64,000 bases of DNA from Ostrinia nubilalis. Taxonomy: Eukaryota > Arthropoda > Insecta > Lepidoptera > Crambidae. Each line of letters begins with the position of its first letter. Positions within the stretch are counted from its first letter, which is position 1. The stretch is from positions 13,174,001-13,238,000 of the forward strand of contig NC_087099.1 of NCBI RefSeq assembly GCF_963855985.1, given 5' to 3'. Made by a program: the position numbers and the translations under genes. Positions 20,148 to 31,712 of this stretch are shown here, piece after piece. A model generated the notes under the pieces. That model saw only the letters and a program-made list of their open reading frames with translations. It did no database searches and had not been told where the DNA came from.

Positions 20148-21068
20148 AAAATAAACTCAGTTTACTTTATTTACAATTCTTATTTATTTGCTTATTAAAT
20201 TGAACTATTAACACCTGTCCTCCTAAATTGGCAATCCGTTTCCTTTAAGCTCGATTCACACATATCAGTGAAGCCACAGTTCCGTCACAGTGTCCGCTCA
20301 GTTCAGTATCAGTGCTACAGTGTTGCGTCAGTGAAATATTTTGAATATTTTAAAATGTCAGAGAGCTGTTTTAATATTCTTGTTCAGAAACTATGAAGTA
20401 AGTTATTTTGTTTTTGATGCCGCGGCGGCGTCCGTGATCCGACAAAAAATATCGTCGTCAACGAAAAGTCTGTGATTGCTGGTGTCGGCACTGACACTGA
20501 GAGCACTGTGTCGTCACTGACACTGACAAGTGGGGATCAATACCGTCTTTACCATAAGGGCACACGGGGCCCGTGCCCAGGGCCTCTATTCTCAGGGGGG
20601 CCCCGAAGGACCTACAATTTCTCTCACACATTTATTCTCAAAACATTTTTGTCGGACACATTACTTTTTTTCGCAAATTAGTAACCTTATAAGAAGGTAT
20701 TTACTTGGCATATACACAGATACTGTGGGCATATACTACGCTATTATATCGATGACTGCGGCTATTCCTACTGTACAAATGAATAATATTTCCGAACGCA
20801 TCCTACCTAATTTACTAAGAACACCATCTAGCGATCACTCACGCAATCACTCCGATTCCAAAGTCAAGCTGCACCGTCTAAACAAGGCCTAACATAAATG
20901 TCGACATTGTCTATGGTCAGGGGAATGGGAATCCCCGAATGATGTATTAAACTTTCAGTCTGTTATGAGTGAGTGGGGTTATTTTGTTTCATTTAATATT
21001 TAAAATTGAGTAAGATAAACAAAAGTTTCGATTTGTTCGTTTGTCGTTCGTTTAAACATTATTTTATT

Positions 21069-23988
21069 ATGTCGAAAAGAACATATTTAAGTGGTTCACA
21101 AAAAAGAAAAAAAATTATAGCTCAAAAAGAAATAACGGAAAAACTTCCAAAACTCACTTCATTTTTTACGGTGGAAGAAACAAATAAGCCGAGAGATTAT
21201 TCATTCTCATCACCGCAAGACAAAAGTACCTCTGAATGTTACCAGGAAAAAGAGGTTACGTGTGACGAAAATGACAATCACACATCAGATGCTAAACCAT
21301 CGACTTCAACTTACTTTGAATTAATAACTGCAACAAGCTTAGAGAATGTATCTGTGTCTCCTGACCCGGGTACTTACTGTGACGACATTTTACCGCAAAA
21401 AGTCCGTGATATTTGGATTCGAAAAGGGCCAGAGTTTTTCCAAAATATAAACAGTGACTTCTCCGAAACTTCTACTAGTTTTCCAGATTCAAATGGTAGA
21501 ACAAAAACAAGATGCTTGACAAAAAATATTTTTATTCGTAAATTGACGAATGGTGAGTCTTTAGAAAGAAAATGGCTTCTTTATTCACCAGCAAAGAAAT
21601 CTGTATACTCTTATTGCTGCCGTCTATTTAATACCACTACTGGTGCTGGACATAATTTAAGTTCTCCTAATGGATATAAAGATTGGAAGCATATATAAGT
21701 AACTTATTGATAGAGCATGAGAACAGTTTACAGCACAGGGAATTTATGATGAATTATGTTGCAAGAATGAAAACTACTGGACGAATTGATACTGAGTTGC
21801 TGTACCAATATAATAGAGAAATTAACTATTGGAAGAATGTACTTAAGAGGATTGTTGCAGTAGTGAAATTTTTGGCTTCAAGAGGTCTTGCTTTTCGTGG
21901 TGATAATGAGACATTAGGATCGCAAAATAATGGGAATTATTTGGGATGCTTAGAACTGATTAGTGAGTTTGATCCTTTTCTTCATGGCTTTTCTTGCTGA
22001 TCACATACAAAACTGCGGAAATCGTGGAAAAGGAAGTACATCATATTTATCGGCAAATATTTGTAACGAATTTATTAATTTAATGGGACAGCAAGTTTTG
22101 AAAACCATTGTCAATGAACTTAAAACAGCAAAGTACTACTCTATTAGCGTAGATTCTACACCAGATCTGTCCCACGTTGACCAACTGACTTTCATAGTTA
22201 GATACGTAAAAGACGGACAGCCTATTGAGAGATTTTTGCAATTTTTGCCTATGGATGAACATAATGCGCAATATATAGCAGATACCATTTTAAACTTTTT
22301 TGAAAGACTTGATATTTCTATAAAAGATTGTCGCGGGCAGAGCTACGACAATGCGTCAAATATGTCTGGAAAGTACTCTGAGCCCCGATTACGGTAATTT
22401 TTAACGTCAACAATCCAGACACGCTTCTCGATTCTGCGATACGATTGGTCGTTCAACAGCGTACGTCAGCTGTTTTGACCAATCGTATCGCAGAATCAGA
22501 AACGCGTCTGGATTGTAGACGTTATAAAAGTTACCGTAATCGGGGCTCTGAGCCCCGATTACGGTAACTTTTAACGTCAACAATCCAGACACGCTTCTCG
22601 ATTCTGCGATACGATTGGTCGTTCAACAGCGTACGTCAGCTGTTTTGACCAATCGTATCGCAGAATCAGAAACGCGTCTGGATTGTAGACGTTATAAAAG
22701 TTACCGTAATCGGGGCTCTGGTGTTCTTCTTTTCAGCCAAATGACGTCCACTGCTGGACAGTGGTGTTCAGTCAAGAATAAAAGAAGTTTGCGAATTTGC
22801 GATTTACGTTCCATGTGCGGCACATTCGCTAAATTTAGTGGGTGTTCAGGCTGTTGAGTGTGTTACTGAAGCAGTAACATTCTTTCAATTTGTACAAAAA
22901 TTGTTTAATTTTTTTTCGGCTTCGACAAAACGATGGAAAATTTTGACAGAGCATTAAGGTGCAAATAGAGTCTTGAAGTCTCTTTCGGAAACTAGATGGT
23001 CTGCACGTGCTAATGCTATTAATGCTTTGCAAAATGGTTATTTAAATATTTCTGAAGCATTGTGTTCAATCGCGAGTGACATTAATCAACCAGGAGACAC
23101 TAGAAAGGAAGCCCAAAGCCTTGCAAAAAAAATGGAAAAATTTGAGACTGCTCTTCTAACTGAAATATGGAATGATCTTTTGGGAATTATGAATAAAACA
23201 AGTCTAAGTTTACAGAATAGCACTATGACCATGGACGTTGTAACGAAACTTTACGAGTCTCTGATCAGTTATGCCAATACCGCACGCGATAATTTTGATC
23301 AGTACGAAACGGCTGCTAAAGAAAAAATCCATATGCTGACTACAAAGACACATTTGAAAGAAAAAGATTTCGCAGCACACGCATCACTTTTTTTGAAGGA
23401 TCATCAGAGACGGCACAGTTGAGAGGCAAAGAAAAGTTTCGTGTAGATACTTTCATTCCCATAATTGACACATTAATTACTCATTTAAAAAAACGTTCTG
23501 CAGCATACCAAGAAATTGATAGTCGATTTAGTTTTCTTTGTCAGTTAACAATAATAGAATCTGATGAGTTGACCAAAAAATGCAAAGAATTTGCAAAATT
23601 TTATCATGAAGACATAAATGCAGATGAGTTCAAAACAGAATGTTTTCATTTAAGTCAATATTTAAAAAACATAGCAAAGCAATCGGCGGATTTAAATATC
23701 TCAACCTTACATAACTTAATAAAAGCAGATAAATTGGAAGAAACTTTTCCAAACGTAGGAATTGCTACAAGAATATTCCTTTGCTTGATGGTTACTAATT
23801 GCAGTGGAGAGCGGTCATTTTCGCAGCTTAAGAGAATAAAAAATGAATTGCGAACAACAATGTTACAAAAACGACTAAGTAATTTGTCAATTATGTGCAT
23901 TGAAAGTGATATCCTTCAAAACATTGACTTTAATGATATAATAGAAGATTTTGCTCAACAGAAATCCCGAAAGAAACCATTATCGTAA
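21069..23988 (+). pseudogene. hAT transposase (TTF/ZMYM1-like), disrupted
   Basis: Transposase of the type annotated as zinc finger MYM-type 1-like. From the ATG at 21069: a Lys-rich N-terminus, a TTF-type region (RKWLLYSP...YCCRLF), the DUF4371-like core (SVDSTPDLSHVDQ, YDNASNMSGKYS), VPCAAHSLNLVG after the MITEs, and the C-terminal dimerisation block (CSGERSFSQLKRIKNELR). Breaks: a frameshift near 21690, another near 21970-21990, the MITE pair at 22380-22717, a stop near 22965, and a frameshift near 23405-23420. Not functional. Confidence 0.88.
22380..22717. mobile_element. Two tandem copies of a palindromic MITE
   Basis: Each copy is about 168 bp and starts GAGCCCCGATTACGGTAA, ending with the inverse TTACCGTAATCGGGGCTC; the body is nearly all inverted repeat around CGTACGTCAGCTGTTTTGAC. 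Copies at 22380-22547 and 22550-22717; a third, near-identical copy at 58889-59057. Next to it, 22730-22760 is a short RTE-tail scrap. Confidence 0.88.
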
Positions 23989-25061
23989 TCAGAACCAAAA
24001 AACAGCAGCATTCGAATATCATTAATGACGTAGGTACTTATTTATAAAATCATACTGTATTTGGTTTTCTATAATAAATGATTAAACTTATTTTTAAAAT
24101 GTTAGTATGATTACTAAATTGAAATGAGTACTAAATTCCTTCTCATGGTCTATTTTTGGGTTCTATTGCTTTTTATCATTGTATTTCAAAAATATTAAAT
24201 ATTTATGTTATATTATATTTTATTGTAGGTTGGTATTTATTGTATGTATTATGTAAGTAGGTATGTAAGTATATGTAGTATATTGTATACATCTATTATG
24301 TTGTTTTTTTTTTCTCTCTTTATTTTTCCTTATTTGCACTGTTTTGTCCGTACCCATTTCTATGTACCTACACTTTCCTCTCCCCAAAGGTTGTCTGGAA
24401 AAGATCGCTCTTAGCGATAAGACCGCCTGTGTTGTACCATTGCATTTTGTTTCATTAAATTCTGTAATCTTTGTTTTGTGTGCAATAAAGAATATTCTAT
24501 CTATCTATGATTAGCGTTTTTTACTTTCCAAAAGGGCCTCTAATTCTGGTATGCCCAAGGGCCCCAGCTTAGTTTAAGACGGCGGTGGTGGGGATGCGTT
24601 CATAGAAACTGTATGAAAGAATATTTCGCACTGTGCCGGTACTGAGCCTGAACTGTGACTTCACTGATATGTGTGAGTCGGCCTTTACTCTCTAAATTAA
24701 TTTTTGAGAAATTATGTAATGGTATGTTTAAATGTTTAAATTATGTAATGTTTTGAATTAACTAATGTTTGTTTTTGAAGTTTGCAGTCCATTTTACATG
24801 CATTATGTAACTTTTGGTTCAAATAAACGTTTTATTATTTTTTACTTTTTTTTCTTTGTGCTAAGATTGATCAATATCATCATCCTAAACATGACAAATA
24901 AATACCTACGCCAACGGGCCCAAAACACCACGTTTGTCATTCGATGCGCGCTCAAATTTCATTTAAGAATAACTTACACCCTTGGCTTTTTTCCCCCAGT
25001 TATTTATTGTAACTTTGAGCGGAATTACAGTCAATGGAATTAACTAATGTTTGTTTTGCAG

Positions 25062-25306
25062 AGAGAAAATTCTTCTTCAAAAAGTCAATACATGGGAACC
25101 CCATCTTAGTTTTCAACGGGTACTGTTACCGCAAAAACAGAACTACCCATCTGAACAAGACTCGTTGGCTCTGCACTAATGCCAGAAATCGCTGTTTGGC
25201 ATCCCTCTCTACTATCGATGACGAAATTGTCACTCACCGTGGCGCGCATAATCATCCTGAAAATGATAAAAAAAAAGATAAAAAAAAAGATAAAAAAAAA
25301 AGATAA
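25062..25306 (+). CDS. mod(mdg4): Variable exon V20 (FLYWCH, repeat-encoded Lys tail)
   Basis: Acceptor TTTGTTTTGCAG ends at 25061; AG then 80 residues and TAA. Finger as in V19, but GYCYRK replaces GYRYRK and FFFKKS replaces FVFKTS. After HNHPEN the frame reads DKKK three times and ends KR, coded by a tandem A-rich GAT repeat (25261-25319). Tail length in V19, V20 and V21 differs with repeat number, so this C-terminus grows and shrinks by slippage. Confidence 0.87.
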
Positions 25307-25418
25307 AAAAAAAGATAAAAAATAAACTCAGTTTACTTTATTTACAATTCTTATTTATTTGCATATTTAATTGAACTATTAACACCTGTCCTCCTGAATT
25401 GGCAATCCGTTTCCTTTA

Positions 25419-25797
25419 AGCTCGATTCACACATATCAGTGAAGCCACAGTTCCGTTACAGCGTCCGCTCAGTTCAGTATCAGTGCTACAGTGTTGCGTC
25501 AGTGAAATATTTTGAATATTTTAAAATGTCAGAGAGCTGTTTCAATATTCTTGTTCAAAAACTATGAAGTAAGTTATTTTGTTTTTGATGCCGCGGCGTC
25601 GTCCGTGATCCGACAAAAAATATCGTCGTCAACGAATAGTCTGTGATTGCCGGTGTCGGCACTGACACTGAGAGCACTGTGTCGTCACTGACACTGACAA
25701 GTGGGGATGCGTTCATAGAAACTGTATGAAAGAATATTTCGCACTGTGCTGGTATTGAGCCTGAACTGTGACTTCACTGATATGTGTGAGTCGGCCT
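25419..25797. mobile_element. TIR element copy B (intact, 379 bp)
   Basis: AGCTCGATTCACACATATCA at the left, inverse end at the right, TTA both sides. It serves as the empty-site reference for the hAT in copy A. Confidence 0.82.
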
Positions 25798-26175
25798 TTA
25801 CTCTCTAAATTAATTTTTGACAAATTATGTAATGGTATGTTTAAATGTTTAAGTTATGTAATGTTTTGAATTAACTAATGTTTGTTTTTGAAGTTTGCAG
25901 TCCACTTTAAATGCATTATGTAACTTTTGGTTCAAATAAAATTTTTTTTTTTTTTTTACTTTTTATTTCTTTGTGCAAATATTGATCAATATCATCATCC
26001 TAAACATGACAAATAAATACCTACGCCAACGGGCCCAAAACACCACGTTTGTCATTCGATGCGCGCTCAAATTTATTTTAAGAGTAACTTACACCCTTGG
26101 CTTTTTCCCCAGTTATTTATTGTAACTTTGAGCGGAATGACAGTTAATGGAATTAACTAATGCTTGTTTTTGCAG

Positions 26176-26402
26176 AGAGAAAATTCGTCTTCAAAAAGTC
26201 AATACATGGGAACCCCATCTTAGTTTTCAAAGGGTACCGTTACCGCAAAAACAGAACTACCCATCTGAACAAGACTCGTTGGCTCTGCACTAATGCCAGA
26301 AATCGCTGTTTGGCATCCCTCTCTACTATCGATGACGAAATTGTCACTCACCGTGGCGCGCATAATCATCCTGAAAATGATAAAAAAAAAGATAAAAAAT
26401 AA
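26176..26402 (+). CDS. mod(mdg4): mod(mdg4)-type variable exon V21 (FLYWCH)
   Basis: Acceptor TTGTTTTTGCAG ends at 26175; AG then 74 residues and TAA. Finger: FVFKKSIHGNPILVFKG, YRYRKNRTTHLN, KTRWLC, RNRCLASL, GAHNHPENDK, then KKDKK. Almost the same protein as V19 and V20 up to the tail, so the three may be redundant or subject to gene conversion. Confidence 0.88.
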
Positions 26403-26504
26403 ACTCAGTTTACTTTATTTACAATAATTACAATTCTTATTTATTTGCTTATTTAATTGAACTATTAACACCTGTCCTCCTAAATTGGCAATCCGTTTCC
26501 TTTA

Positions 26505-26886
26505 AGCTCGATTCACACATATCAGTGAAGCCACAGTTCCGTCACAGTGTCCGCTCAGTTCAGTATCAATGCTACAGTGTTGCGTCAGTGAAATATTTTG
26601 AATATTTTAAAATGTCAGAGAGCTGTTTCAATATTCTTGTTCAGAAACTATGAAGTAAGTTATTTTGTTTTTGATGCCGCGACGTCGTCCGTGATCCGAC
26701 AAAAAATACCGTCGTCAACGAAAAGTCTGTGATTGCCGGTGTCGGCACTGACACTGAGAGCACTGTGTCGTCGCTGACACTGACAAGTGGGGATGCGTTC
26801 ATAGAAACTGTATGAAATAATATTTCGCACTGTGCTGGTACTGAGCCTGAACTGTGACTTCACTGATACTATGTGTGAGTCGGCCT
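26505..26886. mobile_element. TIR element copy C
   Basis: Third copy, about 382 bp, with the same inverted ends and TTA flanks. Just after it (26922-26992) a minus-strand RTE tail is inserted: ATCATCATCATCATCATG then the conserved CATAGGACGTCCACT block. Confidence 0.82.
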
Positions 26887-27855
26887 TTACTCTCTAAATT
26901 AATTTTTGACAAATTATGTAATCATCATCATCATCATCATGTCAGCCATAGGACGTCCACTACTGAACATAGGCCCCCCCTAATGCTTTCCACAAATTAT
27001 GTAATTATGTAATGGTATGTTTAAATGTTTAAATTATGTAATGTTTTGAATGAACTAATGTTTGTTTTTAAAGTTTGCAGTCCACTTTAAATGCATTATG
27101 TAACTTTTGGTTCAAATAAACGTTTTATTATTTTTTACTTTTTATTTCTTTGTGCTAAGATTGATCAATATCATCATCCTAAACATGACAAATAAAATAC
27201 CTTTTTTTTTTTTTTTTTCGACTGGAAAATCGCCAACGGGCCCAAAACACCACGTTTGTCATTCGATGCGCGCTCAAAAATGAATCTTTGACAAATTATA
27301 CAGTGTGTTTGGGATAGGGCTAGCGATAATTTAAGGCAATGTTATTATGTCAATTTTATCGACAAAAATGTGGGCCTATTCTAAGAGGAGGCTCTTGAAA
27401 TGAATGTGACTACACAAAAATGTTATTTAATTCTTATGTATATTTTTTTTTGCATAAACTGTTTTTTTTTTGTGTGTTTGAAATGGATCCTGCAAAAACA
27501 GTTGCTGCAAAAACGAGATGTCTCAATGGGAACAAATCACTACCCACCCAAAACCTTCTAAAATCCGCAGTCCGATTCCGATACAATTACAAATTTTTAT
27601 CTTTGACAAAAAGTAACGTTTTGTTTTGTTTTTGCAGAGAGAAAACTCGTCTTCAAAATTTCAAGATGTGGGAATCCCGTATTAGTTTTCGATGGGTACC
27701 GTCAGTGGCGGATTAAGAGTATCCGAGGCCTTAAGCACAGAGCCTGTGTAGGCCCTCTATTGCTTAAATGGACATGGAAGGAATGGAATGGAAGGTAGAA
27801 AGTATAAAATGAAAATTCATCAAAATAGAAATATTGTGGATGAATCTCGATAAAA

Positions 27856-27974
27856 TCTATACTAATATTATAAAGCTGAAGAGTTCGTTTGTTTGTTACA
27901 TTTTAAAAAACCATTTATAAATCCTATGAGAATATTTCGGCTTCTACGCGGACGAATTCGCGGGCGCAGCTAGT
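27856..27974 (+). mobile_element. Short Helitron inside the psi6 hAT
   Basis: TCTATACTAATATTATAAAG start, CGCGGGCGCAGCTAG end: the 5' TC and 3' CTAG of lepidopteran Helitrons. Greatly shortened, non-coding. Confidence 0.75.
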
Positions 27975-27980
27975 GTAGGT

Positions 27981-30447
27981 AGGGTTGCCAGGCGTCCGGC
28001 TTTAGCCGGACATGTTTGGCTTTTTAGGGACTTGTCCGGCCTGTCCGGCTTTTGTTAGGCTTTTTATTTGGTTGCCGCGCCAGGCGAAAGTCGAGCCACA
28101 GAATCATATGAAGGATCATATCAGGATGTTGGTGAGCAACTCACTCATGAGCTGACACTAATTGCACCCCCTCTCCCCCTCCGGCACATGTCCGGCTTTT
28201 AGGGTAAAATATCCGGCCAAATGAAGCACAAAGTCCGGCTTTTGTGATTTTGGACCTGGCAACCCTAAGGTCAAAACAGGAAGCGATCACCGAATGGTAA
28301 GAGGCACATTGAATATCAGACCCAAGCTCGAGAGATGTCGACTAATGAAGTCTACGCTCCGCCCAGCGCCCATCCAACTCCAAAACCCCGGAAGCTTTTA
28401 GCTCGAGTTGCAAAATCGTTTCGAATGCCTAGGAGACTGCGAAAATGTGGACGAATACAATGACAGGTTCGTGGAAATTGTCCAAACGACTGGGTCTAAG
28501 TTCTTTAAAACCCGTCGTTCAAAAGGAACCAAAAAGATCTCTGACCTCACCAATCAACTCATGGAAGAGAGACGGAACTTGGTTATGCAGTCCTCTGAAG
28601 ATGCTGCTCAGTATCGGCGCCTTAACAGACAGATCTCCAAGTCTTTGACTCGCGACCTACGCCAATTTAATACAGACCGTATTAAAGAGGCGATTGAGCG
28701 AAACAAGGGCTCTAAAGTGTTCGCAAGAGATCTGTCTGTTGGCCAAAGTCAACTGACCAAGCTGAAGACAGAGGATGGCAGAGCCATTTCGTCGGGGCCG
28801 GAGATATTGGAAGAGGTTGAGAAGTTCTACGGACAATTATACACGAGTGCACGCGCACCTGTCACAAATCTAGCCGAAGACCCAAGAGCTAGACTGACCC
28901 GACACTATACCGAAGATATCCCGGACGTCAGTCTGTACGAGATTAGAATGGCTCTCAAACAGCTGAAGAACAACAAGGCACCGGGTGATGATGGAATCAC
29001 GGCTGAGCTTTTGAAGGCAGGCGGAACGCCGGTACTAAGGGCTCTTCAGAAGCTGTTCAATTCCGTCATCCTCGAAGGAAAAACGCCTACGACATGGCAC
29101 AGAAGTGTGGTGGTACTCTTCTTCAAAAAAGGTGACAAAACCTTGTTGAAGAATTATAGACCCATCTCACTTCTGAGCCATGTCTACAAGCTGTTTTCAA
29201 GAGTCATTACGAATCGTCTCGCTCGCAGGCTCGACGACTTTCAGCCTCCCGAACAAGCCGGTTTCTGAAAAGGCTTTAGTACCATAGACCACATACATAC
29301 GCTAAGGCAGATTATACAGAAGACCTAGGAGTATAATCAACCACTTTGCCTGGCGTTTGTGGATTATGAGAAAGCCTTCGATTCGGTCGAGACCTGGGCA
29401 GTGCTACAGTCTCTCCAAAGGTGCCAAATTGACTATCGATATATCGAAGTGTTGAGGGGTTTGTACAAAAACGCCACAATGTCGGTCCGCCTCCAGGATC
29501 GGGACTCGAAACCTATCCAGTTGCAGCGAGGGGTAAGACAGGGAGACGTTATATCTCCAAAACTGTTTACCACCGCCCTGGAAGATGTCTTCAAGCTTCT
29601 GGACTGGAACGGATTTGGCATAAATATCAACGGCGAGTACATCACCTACCTTCGATTCGCGGACGATATCGTAGTCATGGCTGAGACCTTGGAGGATCTA
29701 GGCACAATGCTCGATGGCCTCAGTAGAGCCTCTCAACAAGTGGGCCTCAGAATGAACATGGACAAGACAAAAATCATGTCTAATGTCCGTGTTGCACCCA
29801 CTCCTCTGAAGGTTGGAGACTCTACACTCGAAGTTGTTGACAATTATGTATACCTGGGACAAACAGTCTAGTTAGGTAGGTCCAACTTCGAGAAAGAGGT
29901 CAATCGTCGAATCCAACGGATGGGCAGCGTTCGGGAAGCTTCGCCATATACTCACGTCCGAAATACCGCAGTGTCTCAAGTCGAAAGTATTTGACCAATG
30001 TGTGTTGCCAGTGATGGTATACGGATCTGAGACGTGGTCGCTTACTATGGGCCTCATAAGAAGGCTCAAGGTCACCCAAAGAGCGATGGAGCGGGCTATG
30101 CTCGGAGTTTCCCTGCGTGATCGAATCAGAAATGAGGAGATCCGCAGGAGAACCAAAGTAACCGACATAGCTCGCAGAATTGCTAAAATCAAGTGGCAGT
30201 GGGCGGGGCACATAGCTCGTAGAGACGATGGCCGTTGGGGCAGGAAAGTTCTCGAGTGGCGACCACGGGCTGGAAGACGTAGCGTGGGCAGGCCTCCTAC
30301 TAGGTGGACCGACGATCTGGTAAAGGTCGCGGGAAGAGCCTGGATGCGGGCAGCGCAGGACCGTTCATTGTGAAAAACCTTGGGGGAGGCCTTTGTCCAG
30401 CAGTGGACGTCATTTGGCTGAAAAGAAAGAAAGAAGAAGAACCCTAA
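27981..30447. mobile_element. hAT-like MITE (AGGGTTGCCAGG ends), host of the RTE
   Basis: Left AGGGTTGCCAGG, right CCTGGCAACCCT, flanked by an 8-bp duplication GTGTAGGT (27973-27980 and 30448-30455). The body repeats TGTCCGGCTTTT. The RTE element lies within its right end. Confidence 0.8.
28270..30439 (+). mobile_element. RTE-type LINE, 5'-truncated, 2.17 kb
   Basis: A 9-bp target-site duplication AACCCTAAG (28261-28269 and 30440-30448) frames it. It starts at the end of the endonuclease domain (SDHRMVR), then the RT: KQLKNNKAPGDDG, YRPISLLSHVYKLFSR, FADDIVV for the catalytic box, and the C-terminal KWQWAGHIARRDDGRW block; ends with a GAAA-rich tail. In-frame stops near 28398, 29267, 29325 and 29871 and a frameshift near 29880-30000 make it inactive. 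Confidence 0.9.
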
Positions 30448-30879
30448 GTGTAGGTATGAAATGAAACGCCAGCAGAGGATGGAGGCCCCTGGAGAACAGG
30501 GGCCCCAAGCACGTGCTTGTAGTGCTTATACGTTAATCCGCCACTGGGTACCGTTACCGCAAACATAGAACTCGCAGTCTCAAGACTCGTTGGGTTTGCA
30601 TTAGTAATCGCTGTTCGGCATCCCTCTCTACCATCGAAAACGAAATAATTGTCGCTCACCGAAACGAGCATAACCATCTCCAAAATGATAAATAAAGATT
30701 TACTAATTTTACTCTCTTTGATTGTTATAATATCCTTCCAAAACGGCAGTCTGTTTCCGAAACAATACAAATCTTGTATTCTGTTTGACAATTTTTTTTT
30801 TCATAGATTATTAGCAATGTGTATTGCACAAATCACTAATAGTCCCGTTAGCCCCTAGTGTTAAGCTAAATAAGCTTGT

Positions 30880-30985
30880 GTTACGAATGAGCTCACCACA
30901 ATTTAGCGGCGGTGGGATTTGAACCCGCGTTCCTCAGATCTCGAGTCGGCCAGTCCGACCCTTTCACCGTTCGGCTATCGTGAGT
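30880..30985 (-). mobile_element. tRNA-derived SINE fragment (minus)
   Basis: GGTGGGATTTGAACCCGCG is the complement of a tRNA T-arm (box B). It shares TGAGCTCACCACAATT and CGAGTCGGCCAGTCCG with the copies at 10230-10345 and 60115-60250. Confidence 0.7.
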
Positions 30986-31047
30986 CGGCAGTAAATTATG
31001 AGTACCTTACAATTAATTTATTGGCAACTAATGTTATGTTTTTGCAG

Positions 31048-31256
31048 GGAGAAATGTCGTTTTCAAAATGTCAAAACGTGGGAATCCCGTCTTAGTTTGC
31101 GACGGGTACCGTTACCGCAAACATATAGTTACCGGTGTCAAGACTCGTTGGGTCTGCACAAATTTAAAAAATCGCTGTTTGACATACATATACACCATCG
31201 ATAACGAAATGGTCGCTCGCCGAGGCGTGCATAATCATCCTGAAAACGACAAATAA
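31048..31256 (+). CDS. mod(mdg4): mod(mdg4)-type variable exon V22 (FLYWCH)
   Basis: Acceptor TATGTTTTTGCAG ends at 31047; GG then 68 residues and TAA. Finger: VVFKMSKRGNPVLVCDG, YRYRKHIVTG, VKTRWVC, a second Cys in KNRCLTYI, then GVHNHPENDK. GACAAATAAAC puts AATAAA over the stop. An extra Cys (VCDG) is the main change from the group. Confidence 0.88.
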
Positions 31257-31428
31257 ACACACATTATTTAATTTATCAATTTTTATTCCTTTGCTATTAA
31301 GATTGACCAATAAACTCTAACCCCTTCCAAAACCCTCTAAAATCCGCGGTCCGATACAATGACAAATCTGGAATCCTCTTTGACAAATTAATATGCTTAT
31401 GTTATGGGTGCTAGCTTAACGGATATAC

Positions 31429-31541
31429 TACTTACTCGTTGGGTTTGCATTAATAAAATCGCTGTTTGGCATACCTCGTTACCATCGAAAACGAAATTGT
31501 CTCTCACCGAGACGAGCATATTCATCTTCAAAATGATAAAT
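31429..31541 (+). pseudogene. FLYWCH exon fragment psi7 (5' half lost)
   Basis: Starts at ACTCGTTGGGTTTGCATTAA, the KTRWVC region. A one-base loss before CGCTGTTTGG shifts the frame; HNHP has become HIHL. The upstream part is replaced by GGGTGCTAGCTTAACGGATA, a repeat also found at 51234-51253. No acceptor. Confidence 0.8.
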
Positions 31542-31712
31542 AAACATTTTAAAATTTTACTTTCTTTGATTGTTATAATATCCTTCCAAAGCGGCAGCCC
31601 GTTTCCGACACTATACAAATATTGTGTTTATTATCTTTGACAAATGAATTACGGGAATAATGTTACCTCTAAAAATTCCGTAATTACCACAACTAATGTT
31701 TTGTTTTTGCAG

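Larger units (their letters stand above)
20538..24587 (+). mobile_element. hAT transposon, decayed, 4.05 kb
   Basis: Bounded by an 8-bp target-site duplication GTGGGGAT at 20530-20537 and 24588-24595. Imperfect inverted ends: CAATACCGTCTTTACCATAA at the left and, read in reverse, CACCGCCGTCTTAAACTAAG. Copies B and C of the host element keep the empty site (AGTGGGGATGCG). It carries a broken transposase and two palindromic MITEs. Confidence 0.9.
20248..24684. mobile_element. TIR element copy A, interrupted by a hAT
   Basis: Ends AGCTCGATTCACACATATCA and the inverse TGATATGTGTGAGTCGGCCT, flanked by TTA on both sides. Uninterrupted copies B (25419-25797) and C (26505-26886) are about 380 bp. 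No ORF, so non-autonomous. The three copies arose by segmental duplication, not separate insertion, because their flanks match too. Confidence 0.82.
19755..27245. repeat. Three-copy segmental duplication (V19, V20, V21 units)
   Basis: Three units of about 1.1-1.2 kb (insertions excluded), starting near 19765, 24908 and 26023, with a fourth start at about 27233. Each runs: ACGGGCCC...ATGCGCGCTCAA block, exon, GGCAATCCGTTTCC box, 380-bp TIR element, TTTGACAAATTATGTAATGG, then AAGATTGATCAATATCATC. Identity looks well above 90%. The first unit is swollen by a 4.05-kb hAT. Confidence 0.85.
27703..30546. mobile_element. hAT element inside psi6 (outer shell)
   Basis: Perfect 14-bp inverted ends (CAGTGGCGGATTAA) and an 8-bp target-site duplication GGTACCGT at 27695-27702 and 30547-30554. 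It has no transposase of its own and is filled by three other elements. Confidence 0.92.
27638..30695 (+). pseudogene. FLYWCH exon psi6 split by a nested transposon
   Basis: Left part (27638-27702): acceptor TTGTTTTTGCAG, AG, then LVFKISRCGNPVLVFDGYR. A 2844-bp hAT then interrupts the GYRYR codons. Right part (30547-30695): GYRYRKHRT, LKTRWVC, NRCSASL, HNHLQNDK, TAA over AATAAA. Both halves are otherwise in frame, so the exon was intact when hit. The finger cannot be made while the element stays. Confidence 0.88.

Noticed and set aside
22615..22857. 80-residue ORF in the hAT
   Set aside because: It runs across the palindromic MITE; not part of the transposase frame.
29872..30213. Minus-strand ORFs of 103 and 113 residues
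   Set aside because: They are antisense shadows of the RTE reverse-transcriptase C-terminal region.
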